A model generated the notes under the pieces. The model had not been told where the DNA came from. It saw only the letters and a list, made by a program, of their open reading frames with translations, and searched no databases. A stretch of 51,231 nt of DNA from Nevskiales bacterium (GTDB lineage Bacteria > Pseudomonadota > Gammaproteobacteria > Nevskiales > DATLYR01), in the NCBI GenBank assembly GCA_035574475.1, contig DATLYR010000122.1, positions 1 through 51,231 on the forward strand, given 5' to 3'. Shown here piece after piece: positions 1-9,433 of this stretch. The position numbers and the translations under genes were made by a program. Positions within the stretch are counted from its first letter, which is position 1. Each line of letters starts with the position of its first letter.

Positions 1-298
1 CGAGCACTACACGCGCATTGCCGCCGGGCTGTACGCCGGTGCGCACGGTCTGGACCAGGCCTTTTCCTTCACGCGTGGCTTTCAGCGCCTCGACCCGGCG
101 CGTCTGGCTGATGTCGATGACCACGCGCTCGGGGTTGTCCAGCGTGAATACGCTGTACTCGACCGGTCCGCTGAGATCGAACACGATGCGGGTCTGCTCG
201 GGGCCGGCCCACAGCCGGATATCCTGCAGGCGCGCCAGTTCGGCCGCGCCCGCCGGCAATGCGCACAGCACCAGGACTGCCCACACTGCTCGCATCAT
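1..298 (-). CDS. N-acetylmuramoyl-L-alanine amidase, N-terminal part (cut by window edge)
   Basis: This is the beginning of an AmiB/AmiC-type cell-wall amidase, which cleaves the amide bond between N-acetylmuramic acid and the stem peptide during daughter-cell separation. About 99 codons are present. A signal peptide starts at ATG 298 (MMRAVWAVLVLCALPAGAA), followed by an AMIN-domain pattern (LQDIRLWAGPEQTRIVFDLS, then the VEYSVFTLDNPERVVIDI region), the septum and peptidoglycan targeting module of these amidases. GGAGG lies about 10 bases upstream of the ATG. The catalytic zinc domain is beyond the edge. Amidase next to tsaE is the usual gammaproteobacterial order (nnr-tsaE-ami-mutL), which supports the call. 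It is read from its own promoter, not from tsaE, since about 210 bases separate them. Confidence 0.85.
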   Translation of the reverse strand, partial: MMRAVWAVLVLCALPAGAAELARLQDIRLWAGPEQTRIVFDLSGPVEYSVFTLDNPERVVIDISQTRRVEALKATREGKGLVQTVRTGVQPGGNARVVL

Positions 299-389
299 CA
301 ATTGCCCGCCTCCACTTCGAGATAGAACCCGCGATGTCCGGTATCGCGACCGCCCCGTCGGTACCGTCGGCTCTGGGTCTATGCCGTGA

Positions 390-418
390 ACTGTAGTCCC
401 GCGAGCCGGGTTCTGCAA
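390..418 (-). promoter_or_regulatory. Probable sigma-70 promoter of the amidase gene
   Basis: On the minus strand there is TTGCAG (418-413), a 17-base spacer, then TACAGT (395-390). This gives a transcript start near 383 and a leader of roughly 85 bases before the amidase ATG at 298. The 299-508 gap between tsaE and the amidase shows no coding potential otherwise. Confidence 0.55.
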
Positions 419-508
419 GTATTTTTCGTTCAGAAACAGGGGGTCTTACAGCAATTCTGTAAACAAGCTTGAGAAGGCTTTCGTATCTTGCTACTAGATC
501 GGGTGTGC

Positions 509-969
509 TCAGGCCGATAAGCCACTAAGGATTGTGTTCCCCCGCAAGGAAACCCCAAGCAGACGGGCTTTGCGTCCCGCGGCCCAATGCTGCAGTTCGA
601 CCTGCAGATCGGCGGCCGGCAGACCCCCCTGCCCCCGTTCCGGCCATTCCACCAGGATCAGGTCCTGGTCCGGATCCAGATCCCGCAGCCCGAGGTACTC
701 GAGTTCCTCTGCACCCGTGAGCCGGTAAAGATCCAGGTGGAAAACGCGGCGGCCAGCGATTTCATAGGGCTCCACCAGTGTGTAGGTGGGGCTGCGTACC
801 CGCCCGGTATATCCGAGCGCCTGCAGCAGCGCGCGGGTCAGGGTGGTTTTGCCGGCACCCAGTTCGCCGCTGAGGTAGATCACTGCACCGCAGGGGCCCA
901 GTGCCCGCGCCAGCGCCGCGCCGAGATGCTCCGTGTCCGCGGCGTCGGCCAGCGTGAAGTCGCGCGCGT

Positions 970-973
<4 letters not shown>
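509..973 (-). CDS. tsaE: tRNA threonylcarbamoyladenosine biosynthesis ATPase TsaE
   Basis: TsaE is the small P-loop ATPase that works with TsaB and TsaD to put threonylcarbamoyl on A37 of ANN-decoding tRNAs. The 154-residue protein has the family's usual length. Its Walker A motif GELGAGKTT is at residues 36-44, followed by the SPTYTLVEPY segment and the HLDLYRL and EWPERG motifs typical of the family. The ATG at 973 overlaps the TGA of the preceding gene by four bases (ATGA), so translation is probably coupled to nnr. Cytoplasmic. Confidence 0.93.
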
Positions 974-2456
<1,483 letters not shown>

Positions 2457-2460
<4 letters not shown>

Positions 2461-4091
2461 CCGGCGGCCCGCAACCGTTCGAGCAGGGCCGGGAGGTCGG
2501 CGTCGGCCGGCCCGTCCAGCCCCGCTTGCATGCGGCCGGCCAGCTGCTTGCCCAGTTCCACGCCCCACTGGTCGAAGGCGCAGATGTTCCACACCAGGCT
2601 TTGCACATAGACCTTGTGCTCGTACAGCGCCAGCAGCGCACCCAGCGTGGCCGGCGACAGTTCGGGCATGAGCAGCAGGCTGCTCGGCCGGTTGCCCGGG
2701 AAAACGCGGTGCGGGATGGCGGTCTCCAGTTCGACACCGGCCAAGCCCCGTGCCGTCAGCTCGGCGCGGACCTCGCCGGCGGTCTTGCCGCGCATCAGCG
2801 CCTCGGCCTGCGCCAGGCAGTTGGCCACGCGTTGCCGCTCGCGCTCGTCATGGCGTCCCGAGAGCGGCAGGATGAAGTCCACCGGCTGCGGCTGCGGGCC
2901 CTGGTGCAGCAGCTGGAAGAAGGCGTGCTGCGCGTTGGTGCCGACATCGCCCCACACCACCGGCGCGGTGGCATAGTCCACCGGGTTGCCGTCGCGGTCC
3001 ACCGCCTTGCCGTTGCTCTCCATCTCCAGCTGCTGCAGCCAGCCCGGGAAATGGCGCAGCACCTGGCTGTACGGCACCACCACCTGCGTCGGCAGGCTGA
3101 GAAAGTTCACGTTCCAGATGCCCAGCAGCGCCAGGAGCACGGGCAGGTTCTGCGCCAGCGGCGCGTCGCGGAAATGCCGGTCCATGGCATGCGCGCCAGC
3201 CAGCAGTTCGCGGAACGCGTCCATGCCCAGCGCCAGCGCGATGGACAGGCCGACTGCCGACCACAGCGAGTAGCGCCCGCCGACCCAGTCCCAGAACCCG
3301 AAGCAGCTCTCCGTGGGGATGCCGAAGGTGGCGGCCGCATCGAGATTGGTCGTGACGGCCACGAAATGCCGCGCCACTGCCTGCTCGTCGCCGAAGCTTT
3401 CCAGCAGCCAGGCGCGCGCCGCACGCGCGTTGGCCAGGGTTTCGGCGGTGGTGAAGGTCTTGGAGGTGACGATGAACAGCGTGCTCGCGGGCTTGAGCCC
3501 CGCCAGCACGCGGTCCAGCTCGTCCGGGTCCACATTGGCGACGAAATGCGCGCGCAGCCCGCTGCCGGCCGGCGGCGCCAAGGCCTCGCAGACCAGGCGC
3601 GGGCCCAGGTCCGAGCCGCCGATGCCGATGTTGACCACGTCCCGGATCGGGCGCTCGGAATAGCCGCGCCAGCGGCCACCGCGCACCGCTTCGCTGAACG
3701 CCTGCAGGCGCGCGAGCACGGCGGCGATATCGTCCATGACCGGCCGGCCCTGTACCGCCAGCGGCCATTCCGGCCGCCCGTCTGCGCCGAAATTGCGCAG
3801 GGCGACATGCAGCGCGGCGCGATTTTCAGTCGGGTTGATCGTGTCGCCGGCAAACATGGCCGCGATGCCCGCCTCGACCTGGCGGCTGCGGGCCAGATCG
3901 AGCAGCAGATCGAGGCTGCGGTCGGTGAGGCGCTGGCGGGAATAGTCGAGCCGGATGTCGGCGGCCTCCAGAGACAGGCGCTGGCCGCGGCCGGCGTCCT
4001 GCGCAAACAGCTCGCGCAGGTGCAGTGCATCGATCTCGCGCCGATGCGCCTGCAACGCCCGCCACGCGGGCGACTCGGTCAGTGCGGACAT
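2457..4091 (-). CDS. pgi: Glucose-6-phosphate isomerase
   Basis: Pgi interconverts glucose-6-phosphate and fructose-6-phosphate in glycolysis and gluconeogenesis. The 544-residue length is normal. Visible signatures include GIGGSDLGP (residues 156-164), the SKTFTT phosphate-binding loop (210-215) and the GGRYSLWSAVGL region around the catalytic glutamate. The start is ATG 4091, preceded by GGGAGG four to five bases away. A longer in-frame extension to 4208 is rejected because it translates the palindromic repeat at 4151-4262. The stop overlaps the nnr start. Pgi leading the nnr-tsaE operon suggests shared transcription. Confidence 0.95.
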
Positions 4092-4150
4092 CATTCCTCC
4101 CGGAAGGATGCCCGACAGTCTAACCCAGTGAAGTCGGAAACCATCACGAA

Positions 4151-4262
4151 CGTCATTCCGGCGCAAGCCGGAATCCAGCGCCTTTAGCAGGCTGTTGAAA
4201 AACACCACTCAGTGCCACGTGACCGTGTGGCAGGCAAGGCCCCGGCTTGCGCCGGGGTAACA
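4151..4262. repeat. Composite palindromic intergenic repeat (REP/BIME-like)
   Basis: Two related hairpins face each other. ATTCCGGC-GCAA-GCCGGAAT (4155-4174) has perfect 8-base arms. CCCCGGC-TTGC-GCCGGGG (4240-4257) has perfect 7-base arms, and its loop is the reverse complement of the first. Between them is a smaller hairpin TGCCAC...GTGGCA (4213-4232) and the segment CAGGCTGTTGAAAAAC. The whole fills the gap between pgi and panD. The form resembles dispersed palindromic units such as REP/BIME or Neisseria dRS3 elements, but family membership cannot be proved from one copy. Confidence 0.7.
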
Positions 4263-4277
4263 GAAGGTCTGCAGTTC

Positions 4278-4658
4278 TCAGGCAGCCTGGACGGGAATGG
4301 CGTTGGTCGTGCGCACCACGTGGTTGTGCTGATCGAGGTAGATCAGCCGCGGCTTGTACACCGCCGCCTCGCCGGCCGGCATCTGGCCGTAGGCGCAGAT
4401 GATCACGCGGTCCCCGGGACGCGCCTTGTGCGCGGCGGCGCCGTTGACCGAGATGATGCGCGAGCCTTCCTCGGCGCGGATGGCATAGGTGGTGAAGCGC
4501 TCGCCGTTGGTGATGTTGTAGATGTCGATCTGCTCGAACTGCAGGATGCCGGCCGCGTCCAGCAGGCGCCCGTCGATGGCGCAGGAGCCGTCATAGTCGA
4601 GTTCGGCGTGGGTGACGCAAGCCTTGTGCAGCTTGGCCTTGAGCAAGGTCAGGAGCAT
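4278..4658 (-). CDS. panD: Aspartate 1-decarboxylase (pyruvoyl enzyme proprotein)
   Basis: PanD makes beta-alanine from aspartate for pantothenate and CoA synthesis. The 126-residue length equals the classical E. coli proenzyme. The self-cleavage site Gly24-Ser25 is present in the segment [10 protein letters not shown], where Ser25 becomes the pyruvoyl group. The start is ATG 4658 ([19 protein letters not shown]), which places the cleavage site at the expected position; upstream in-frame codons come from the leader repeats. The Shine-Dalgarno is weak (GAG about 9 bases upstream). It sits downstream of panB and panC but is separated from panC by 187 bases containing an unusual structured leader, so it may be controlled separately. 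Confidence 0.95.
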   Translation of the reverse strand: MLLTLLKAKLHKACVTHAELDYDGSCAIDGRLLDAAGILQFEQIDIYNITNGERFTTYAIRAEEGSRIISVNGAAAHKARPGDRVIICAYGQMPAGEAAVYKPRLIYLDQHNHVVRTTNAIPVQAA

Positions 4659-4683
4659 GGCGTATCTCGTCTTGACTAGTGGA

Positions 4684-4763
4684 GCGGGTGGCCCACCAAG
4701 ACATACACCCGGCATCCAAAGGTTTTAGTTAGGCGGGCGGCCCACTAAGACATACGCCCGGCA
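4684..4763 (-). repeat. Tandem stem-loop repeats in the panD leader
   Basis: Two 31-base units (4684-4714 and 4733-4763, 28 of 31 identical, 49-base period) lie just upstream of panD. Each folds into a 6-bp stem with a 15-base loop: CGGGTG/CACCCG at 4685-4690/4706-4711 and CGGGCG/CGCCCG at 4734-4739/4755-4760. Two of the three differences between the copies are compensatory (C-G to T-A in the same pair). The third is in the loop, whose GCCCAC(C/T)AAGACATA is otherwise identical. The structure therefore appears to be preserved. Function is unknown: it could be an RNA regulatory element or a DNA-binding site. Confidence 0.7.
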
Positions 4764-4794
4764 GACCACGGCCTTGCTGCGGTCTGGGACTCGG

Positions 4795-4822
4795 AGTTTA
4801 GCCGATTTTGCGATTGCACAAA
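4795..4822 (-). promoter_or_regulatory. Candidate promoter for panD
   Basis: On the minus strand TTTGTG (4822-4817), a 16-base spacer and TAAACT (4800-4795) lie in the AT-rich stretch just after panC. Transcription would start near 4788 and give a leader of about 130 bases containing both stem-loop repeats. The match to consensus is only moderate. Confidence 0.3.
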
Positions 4823-4845
4823 ACAATTTTTATTTTCCTGCAATA

Positions 4846-5691
4846 TCAGCGTAGTACGCGCAGATTGTCGATCAGCCGCGCACGGCCCAGCCAGGCCGCG
4901 ACCAGGATCACCCGCTCCGCATCCCCCGGCGCCGGCGGGGCCAATTCGGGGCCCAGGATGCGGTAGTAGTCGGGCCGGAAACCGGCCTGCCGCAGGACCT
5001 CGGCCCCCTGCGCCTCCAGGCCGGCGAAGTCCTGGCTGCCGGAGCGCAGCTGTGCAGCGGTCGCCTGCAGGGTGCGGTAGATCAACGGCGCCAGGCGGCG
5101 CTCGTCCGCGCCCAGGTACTGGTTGCGCGAGCTCAGCGCCAGCCCGTCGGCATCGCGCACCGTGGGCACGCCGATGATCTCGACCGGCAGGTGCAGGTCG
5201 CGCGTCATGCGCCGGATGACCAGCAGCTGCTGGTAGTCCTTCTCGCCGAACAGCGCGACATCCGGCTGCGCCATGTTGAACAGCATGTTCACCACCGTTG
5301 CCACGCCGCTGAAATGCCCGGGGCGGAAGGCGCCGCAGAGGATGTCGGAAATGCCCGGCACTTCGATGCGGGTCTGCGCCTCGATCCCCCGCGGATAGAC
5401 CTCGGCAACCGTAGGCATGAACAACAGGTCCGCGCCCGCGGCGCGCAGCCGGTCGGCGTCGGCCTCCGGCGTGCGCGGGTAGCGGTCGAAGTCCTCGTTC
5501 TTACCGAACTGCAGCGGGTTGACGAACACGCTGACCACGACGCGCGCCGCGTGCTGGCGCGCGCGGTTCACCAGATCGATATGACCGGCATGCAGGTTGC
5601 CCATGGTCGGCACCAGCGCCACGCGCTCGCCGGCGCGGCGCCAGGCGCCCACCTGCGCACGAAGTTCAGCGAGCGTGTCGAGAATCTGCAT
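4846..5691 (-). CDS. panC: Pantothenate synthetase (pantoate-beta-alanine ligase)
   Basis: PanC joins pantoate and beta-alanine using ATP, through a pantoyl-adenylate intermediate. The 281-residue protein is of normal length. The nucleotidyl-transferase HIGH-type motif GNLHAGH is at residues 31-37, followed by VFVNPLQF, the GEKDYQQL segment and [10 protein letters not shown], which are classic PanC signatures. It follows panB by about 50 bases on the same strand, forming the usual panBC unit. Confidence 0.96.
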   Translation of the reverse strand: MQILDTLAELRAQVGAWRRAGERVALVPTMGNLHAGHIDLVNRARQHAARVVVSVFVNPLQFGKNEDFDRYPRTPEADADRLRAAGADLLFMPTVAEVYPRGIEAQTRIEVPGISDILCGAFRPGHFSGVATVVNMLFNMAQPDVALFGEKDYQQLLVIRRMTRDLHLPVEIIGVPTVRDADGLALSSRNQYLGADERRLAPLIYRTLQATAAQLRSGSQDFAGLEAQGAEVLRQAGFRPDYYRILGPELAPPAPGDAERVILVAAWLGRARLIDNLRVLR

Positions 5692-5742
5692 GGCGGTGGA
5701 TTGTCGGGGAAAGGCGCGCGCCGCGCCAGACGCCGGGGGCGG

Positions 5743-6567
5743 TCAGCCGAAGCAGTGCTCCGGCGCGGGATAGCTGCGGTCCTTGACCGCGCGCACATAG
5801 GCCTGCACCGCGGCCTCGACACTCGCGGCGCCCTCCATGAAGTTGCGCACGAAGCGCGGCCGGCGACCGCCGCCGATGCCGGTCGGGATGCCGAGGATGT
5901 CGTACAGCACCAGGATCTGGCCGTCCACGTCCGGCCCGGCACCGATGCCGATCACCGGCACGCGCGCCTTGCGCGTGATCTCCGCGCCCAGGGCCGAGGG
6001 CACGCATTCCAGCAGCAGCATGTCGGCGCCCGCCTCCTGCAGTGCCTCGGCGTCGCGAAGCATGGCCCGGGCCGCGGCCTCTTCGCGCCCCTGCACCTTG
6101 AAGCCACCAGTCTTGTGCACCAGCTGGGGCTTGAGCCCGATATGCCCGCAGACCGGCACGCCGCGCTCGGTGAGGTAATGCACGATGTCGGCCTGGATCT
6201 CGCCGCCCTCGAGCTTGACCATCTTCGCCCCGCCCTCCTGCATCAGCCGCCCGGCATTCATCAGCGCCTGTTCGCGCGTGGCATAGCTCAGGAACGGCAT
6301 GTCGGCCATCAGGAAGGCGCGCGCCAGCCCGCGTGCGGTCACGCGCGTGTGATAGACCATGTCGTCCATGGTCACCGGCACGGTGGTGGTCAGACCGTGG
6401 ATCACCATGCCGAGCGAATCGCCCACCAGCACCACGTCCACACCGGCGCGGTCTTCCAGCGCCGCAAAGCTGGCGTCATAGGCGGTCAGGCAGGCGATCT
6501 TCTCACCCTGCGCGCGCTGGTTGCGCAGATCGCTCAGGGTGAGCGCCTTGGCGGTGTCAGTGGCCAT
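5743..6567 (-). CDS. panB: 3-methyl-2-oxobutanoate hydroxymethyltransferase
   Basis: PanB transfers a hydroxymethyl group from methylene-tetrahydrofolate to alpha-ketoisovalerate, the first committed step to pantoate. The protein has 274 residues. The signature LTAYDASFA, VLVGDSLGMV, the KLEGG motif, HIGLKPQ and IGIGAG segments are all visible. I chose ATG 6567 (MATDTAKALTLSDL); the longer frame from 6600 adds only 11 unconserved residues. First of the panBC pair; folate-pathway folK lies just upstream. Confidence 0.95.
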   Translation of the reverse strand: MATDTAKALTLSDLRNQRAQGEKIACLTAYDASFAALEDRAGVDVVLVGDSLGMVIHGLTTTVPVTMDDMVYHTRVTARGLARAFLMADMPFLSYATREQALMNAGRLMQEGGAKMVKLEGGEIQADIVHYLTERGVPVCGHIGLKPQLVHKTGGFKVQGREEAAARAMLRDAEALQEAGADMLLLECVPSALGAEITRKARVPVIGIGAGPDVDGQILVLYDILGIPTGIGGGRRPRFVRNFMEGAASVEAAVQAYVRAVKDRSYPAPEHCFG

Positions 6568-6654
6568 CGAGGGCGCACTATAACCGAAGCCGCGCAACAC
6601 AGCAGCCGGCGTTTTCAGCCCGCGATGCGCACGGGGGATGGGAACGGGGGTGCC

Positions 6655-7290
6655 TCAACCCGGCAGCTGGATCACGGGGTCGTCCGTGGCCAGCGCTTCC
6701 AGCAGTCGCTCGAAGTCGCACGGCGCGCTGACCAGGTCCATGCGCGCGCTGTCCACCGTGATCAGGCGCGCCGCGCGGTAACGGCCGAAGAACGCGGTAT
6801 AGGCGGTCGCCACCTGGTTGAGGTAGAGCAGCGACAGCGCGTGTTCCTCGGGCCGCGCGCGCTGGCGCACGCGCTGCATCAGCACCTCGATCGGCGCGTG
6901 CAGGTAGATCACGCAGTCGGGCTGCGGCGCCTCCCAGGCCAGGCGCTGCCAGATCTGCTCGTACAGGTCCATCTCGTGGCCGTCGAGGTTGAGCTGGGCG
7001 AAGATGCGGTCCTTCTCGAACAGGAAGTCGGCCACCCACTGGCGCTGGAACAGGTGGCCCTGGCGCAGCTGCTCGAGCTGGCGTGCGCGCTGCAGCAGGA
7101 AGCACAGCTGTGCCGGCAGCGCGTTGGCGCGGCGGTCCTGGTAGAAGCGCTCCAGGAACGGGTTGTGCTCGGGCTGTTCCAGCAGCGGCTCGACGCCCAG
7201 CGCCGCCCCGAGCCGGTGCGCCAGCGTGGTCTTGCCGGCGCCGATCGGCCCATCGATCGCGATATAGCGCAGCGACTCTAGTCCCGCCAT
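6655..7290 (-). CDS. Deoxynucleoside kinase family protein
   Basis: This is a P-loop kinase of the deoxyadenosine/deoxyguanosine kinase-like family, 211 residues. Walker A is GPIGAGKTT (about residues 14-22). The LEQPEHNPFLERFY segment, the DR in YQDRRAN and the RQRARPEE lid-type arginines fit the dNK fold. In many gammaproteobacteria this gene sits between folK and panB, exactly as here. Its ATG overlaps the folK 3' end by 13 bases. The nucleoside substrate cannot be assigned from sequence alone. Confidence 0.85.
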   Translation of the reverse strand: MAGLESLRYIAIDGPIGAGKTTLAHRLGAALGVEPLLEQPEHNPFLERFYQDRRANALPAQLCFLLQRARQLEQLRQGHLFQRQWVADFLFEKDRIFAQLNLDGHEMDLYEQIWQRLAWEAPQPDCVIYLHAPIEVLMQRVRQRARPEEHALSLLYLNQVATAYTAFFGRYRAARLITVDSARMDLVSAPCDFERLLEALATDDPVIQLPG

Positions 7291-7787
7291 GACTCAAGAC
7301 CCGTATCGTTCAGACGCTGTGTGAGCTCGCGCACCCGGCCGAGGCCGGGGATCTCGAGTTCCGGCGCGATGTCGCGCAGCGGATACAGCACGAAGTTGCG
7401 CTCGGCGAGACGCGGGTGTGGCAGCTTGAGTCCCGGCTCGTCCAGCACCGTGTCGCCATGGACCAGCAGGTCGAGATCCAGGCTGCGTGGCGCCCAGCGC
7501 GCGCCGCGCCGGCGGCCGTGCGCCGCCTCCAGCGCCTGCAGGGCCTGCAGCAGCTCGCGTGGGCTCAACCCAGTCTTCAAGAGCGCGACGGCGTTGCAGA
7601 AATCGGGTTGCGGCGCGGGACGGCCGTCCGGGCCGACGGCGACGCTGCGATACAGCGGTGAGCGGACCAGTAGCCGGGTGCGCGGCAACTGGCCGAGCTC
7701 GTCCAGCGCACGCCGGACGTGGATGGCGGGCTGGTCGAGATTGCTGCCCAAGGCAACCGCCGCGCGCGCAGCCTCAGCCGGGGGCAT
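7278..7787 (-). CDS. folK: 2-amino-4-hydroxy-6-hydroxymethyldihydropteridine pyrophosphokinase
   Basis: FolK pyrophosphorylates hydroxymethyl-dihydropterin in folate synthesis. The 169-residue protein carries the VALGSNL start motif, the RSPLYRS segment and the hallmark RWAPRSLDLDLL followed by LPHPRL. The start at ATG 7787 (MPPAEAARAAVALGSNL) has AGGGAG nine bases upstream; an earlier GTG-type start adds nine residues without homology. It overlaps pcnB by 14 bases upstream and the deoxynucleoside kinase by 13 bases downstream, so the three are probably translated as a coupled run. Confidence 0.94.
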   Translation of the reverse strand: MPPAEAARAAVALGSNLDQPAIHVRRALDELGQLPRTRLLVRSPLYRSVAVGPDGRPAPQPDFCNAVALLKTGLSPRELLQALQALEAAHGRRRGARWAPRSLDLDLLVHGDTVLDEPGLKLPHPRLAERNFVLYPLRDIAPELEIPGLGRVRELTQRLNDTGLESWRD

Positions 7788-9180
7788 TGGGCGTAGCTCC
7801 CTGCCCGCCACCACGACGCCGGCGGCGGCGTCGCCGTCCGCGCCGCTGCGGAGGCTCGCCGCCCGGCGCCTGCGCCGTCATGCGATCGCGCACCTCGGGC
7901 GTGGCGGTCTGGAACTCGGTCCACCACTGCGCCAGCGCTGGATCGGCCTCGCCGGACTCGGCGCGCAGCAGCAGGAAGTCGTAGGCGGCGCGGAAACGCG
8001 GATGTGCCATCAGCCGGTGCGGGTTACGGCCGCGGCGGTTGTCGAAGCGCAGCTGCTGCTGCCAGATCTCGCGCATCGGCACGCTGAAGCGCTTGGGCAG
8101 CGCAATGACGGCGTTCTGCTGCTCGACCACGTCCTGCGCCGCCTGGGCCAGCGCCGCGTGCGGGTGCTGCCCGGCGGCGATGGCGCCCTCCATGCGCAGG
8201 CGCACCGGCTCCCACAGCAGCGCCGCGAACAGGAAGGTGGGCGTGACCGGTTTGTCCTCGGCGATGCGCTGCTCGGTATTGCGCAATGCACGGGTCAGCA
8301 GCGTCAGCGGGAAATCGCCGAGCTGCTGGGTCAGCGCCGCCTCGGTGAGCGGGAACAGCTGAGCGAACAGGCCGTAGTGCCGCAGCTTCTCGAAGGCCTC
8401 GAGGGCGTAGCGCGACAGCAGCAGCTTGAGGATCTCGTCGAACAGCCGCGCCGGCGGCACCTCGGCCAGCAGGGGGCCGAGCCGGAACAGGGGTGCCTCG
8501 GTGTCCGGGTGGATGTTGAAGCCGAGCTTGGCCATGAAGCGCACCGCGCGCAGCATGCGCACCGGGTCCTCGCGGTAACGGGTCTCGGCGTCGCCGATCA
8601 GGCGCAGCACGCCGGCCCGGATGTCGGCCATGCCGCCGACATAGTCCACGATCGAATAGTCCGCGATGTTGTAGAACAGCGCGTTGATGGTGAAGTCGCG
8701 GCGGAAGGCGTCGTCCTCGCGCGTGCCATAGACGTTGTCGCGCAGGATGCGCCCGCCCTGGTCGAGCTCGGCGTCGTCGTCCGGTGTGCGCGGCGCGGCG
8801 CGAAAGGTGGCCACCTCGATGATCTCGGGCCCCATGCGCACATGCGCCAGCACGAAGCGCCGGCCGATCAGCCGGCAGTTGCGCTTGAACAGCGCCTGCA
8901 CCTCCTCGGGCCGCGCCGAGGTGGCGACGTCGAAGTCCTTGGGCTCATGGCCGAGCAGCAGGTCGCGCAGGCCACCGCCGACCAGATAGGCCTCGAAACC
9001 GGCGTCCTTGAGCGTGTACAGCACCTTCAGCGCGCCGCGCGAGATGCTGGCGCGCGAGATCGGGTGATCCGGGCGCGCGATGACGGTAGGCAGGGTAATG
9101 GCTGGAAATCCGAGTGTTGTGAGCGGCTTGTGCCCCCGCGGGGCGACGGTATAATACACGGCCGCCGCAATCCGGCGCAT
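7774..9180 (-). CDS. pcnB: Poly(A) polymerase I
   Basis: PcnB adds 3' poly(A) tails that promote RNA decay. The nucleotidyltransferase core is clear: ISRASISRGALKVLY, LVGGGLRDLLLGHEPKDFDV with the catalytic aspartates, RRDFTINALFYN, and the REDPVRMLRA segment. The C-terminus is an arginine-rich tail with eight consecutive arginines, expected for RNA binding. The start is uncertain. ATG 9180 has GGGAG nearby and just avoids the oppositely oriented tRNA gene; ATG 9192 lies inside it. No other ATG, GTG or TTG precedes the conserved ISR block. An ATT at 9099 is possible, since E. coli pcnB is reported to use AUU. Confidence 0.92.
   Translation of the reverse strand: MRRIAAAVYYTVAPRGHKPLTTLGFPAITLPTVIARPDHPISRASISRGALKVLYTLKDAGFEAYLVGGGLRDLLLGHEPKDFDVATSARPEEVQALFKRNCRLIGRRFVLAHVRMGPEIIEVATFRAAPRTPDDDAELDQGGRILRDNVYGTREDDAFRRDFTINALFYNIADYSIVDYVGGMADIRAGVLRLIGDAETRYREDPVRMLRAVRFMAKLGFNIHPDTEAPLFRLGPLLAEVPPARLFDEILKLLLSRYALEAFEKLRHYGLFAQLFPLTEAALTQQLGDFPLTLLTRALRNTEQRIAEDKPVTPTFLFAALLWEPVRLRMEGAIAAGQHPHAALAQAAQDVVEQQNAVIALPKRFSVPMREIWQQQLRFDNRRGRNPHRLMAHPRFRAAYDFLLLRAESGEADPALAQWWTEFQTATPEVRDRMTAQAPGGEPPQRRGRRRRRRRRGGGQGATPNAPG
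9128..9155 (+). promoter_or_regulatory. Promoter of tRNA-Glu
   Basis: TTGTGC (9128-9133), a 16-base spacer and a perfect TATAAT (9150-9155) are followed by a GC-rich discriminator, typical of stable-RNA promoters. The tRNA begins about 30 bases after the -10 box. The promoter lies inside the presumed 5' coding end of pcnB on the other strand. Confidence 0.8.
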
Positions 9181-9184
9181 CCTC

Positions 9185-9260
9185 GCTCCCATCGTCTAGA
9201 GGCCTAGGACGGAGCCCTCTCAAGGCTTAAACCGGGGTTCGAATCCCCGTGGGAGCGCCA
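9185..9260 (+). tRNA. tRNA-Glu, anticodon CUC
   Basis: The 76-base gene has a perfect 7-bp acceptor stem (GCTCCCA with TGGGAGC), a GTCTAGAGGCCTAGGAC D-arm as in E. coli tRNA-Glu, and an anticodon stem GAGCC/GGCTT with loop CTCTCAA (anticodon CTC, reading GAG). The T-arm is CGGGG-TTCGAAT-CCCCG and the CCA is encoded. It borders the accessory island, so it is a plausible insertion landmark. Confidence 0.97.
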
Positions 9261-9304
9261 TCTTCATGACGCAATCTGCCGCACAACCGCCTGTCCTTTG
9301 TAGC

Positions 9305-9331
9305 AAAAGCCTTCAGAAATTGAAGGCTTTT
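9305..9331 (+). terminator. Rho-independent terminator after tRNA-Glu
   Basis: An 11-base perfect inverted repeat, AAAAGCCTTCA / TGAAGGCTTTT, with a 5-base loop (GAAAT) ends in a run of T and lies 45 bases after the tRNA. It should stop transcription in both directions. It may mark the last core sequence before the island. Confidence 0.85.
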
Positions 9332-9433
9332 CGTTCAATTCGCTTGATGCAGACTTTACGTTCTGTGCCCCTTCAGGTCGCGGGAATCCCGTAGTACGGC
9401 ACGCTGTGCTTGCACAATTTCATTGGAGATCTC

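Noticed and set aside
4092-4208. N-terminal extension of pgi
   Set aside because: Translates the palindromic repeat; the start at 4091 has a good ribosome-binding site and matches the family length.
4763-4788. Hairpin CAGACC/GGTCTG after panC as terminator
   Set aside because: Arms are short and no T-run follows on the minus strand; may be part of the panD leader structure instead.
5191-7281. Very long plus-strand open frame opposite panC, panB and the kinase
   Set aside because: Spans three real genes on the other strand; His/Arg/Gln-rich shadow translation.
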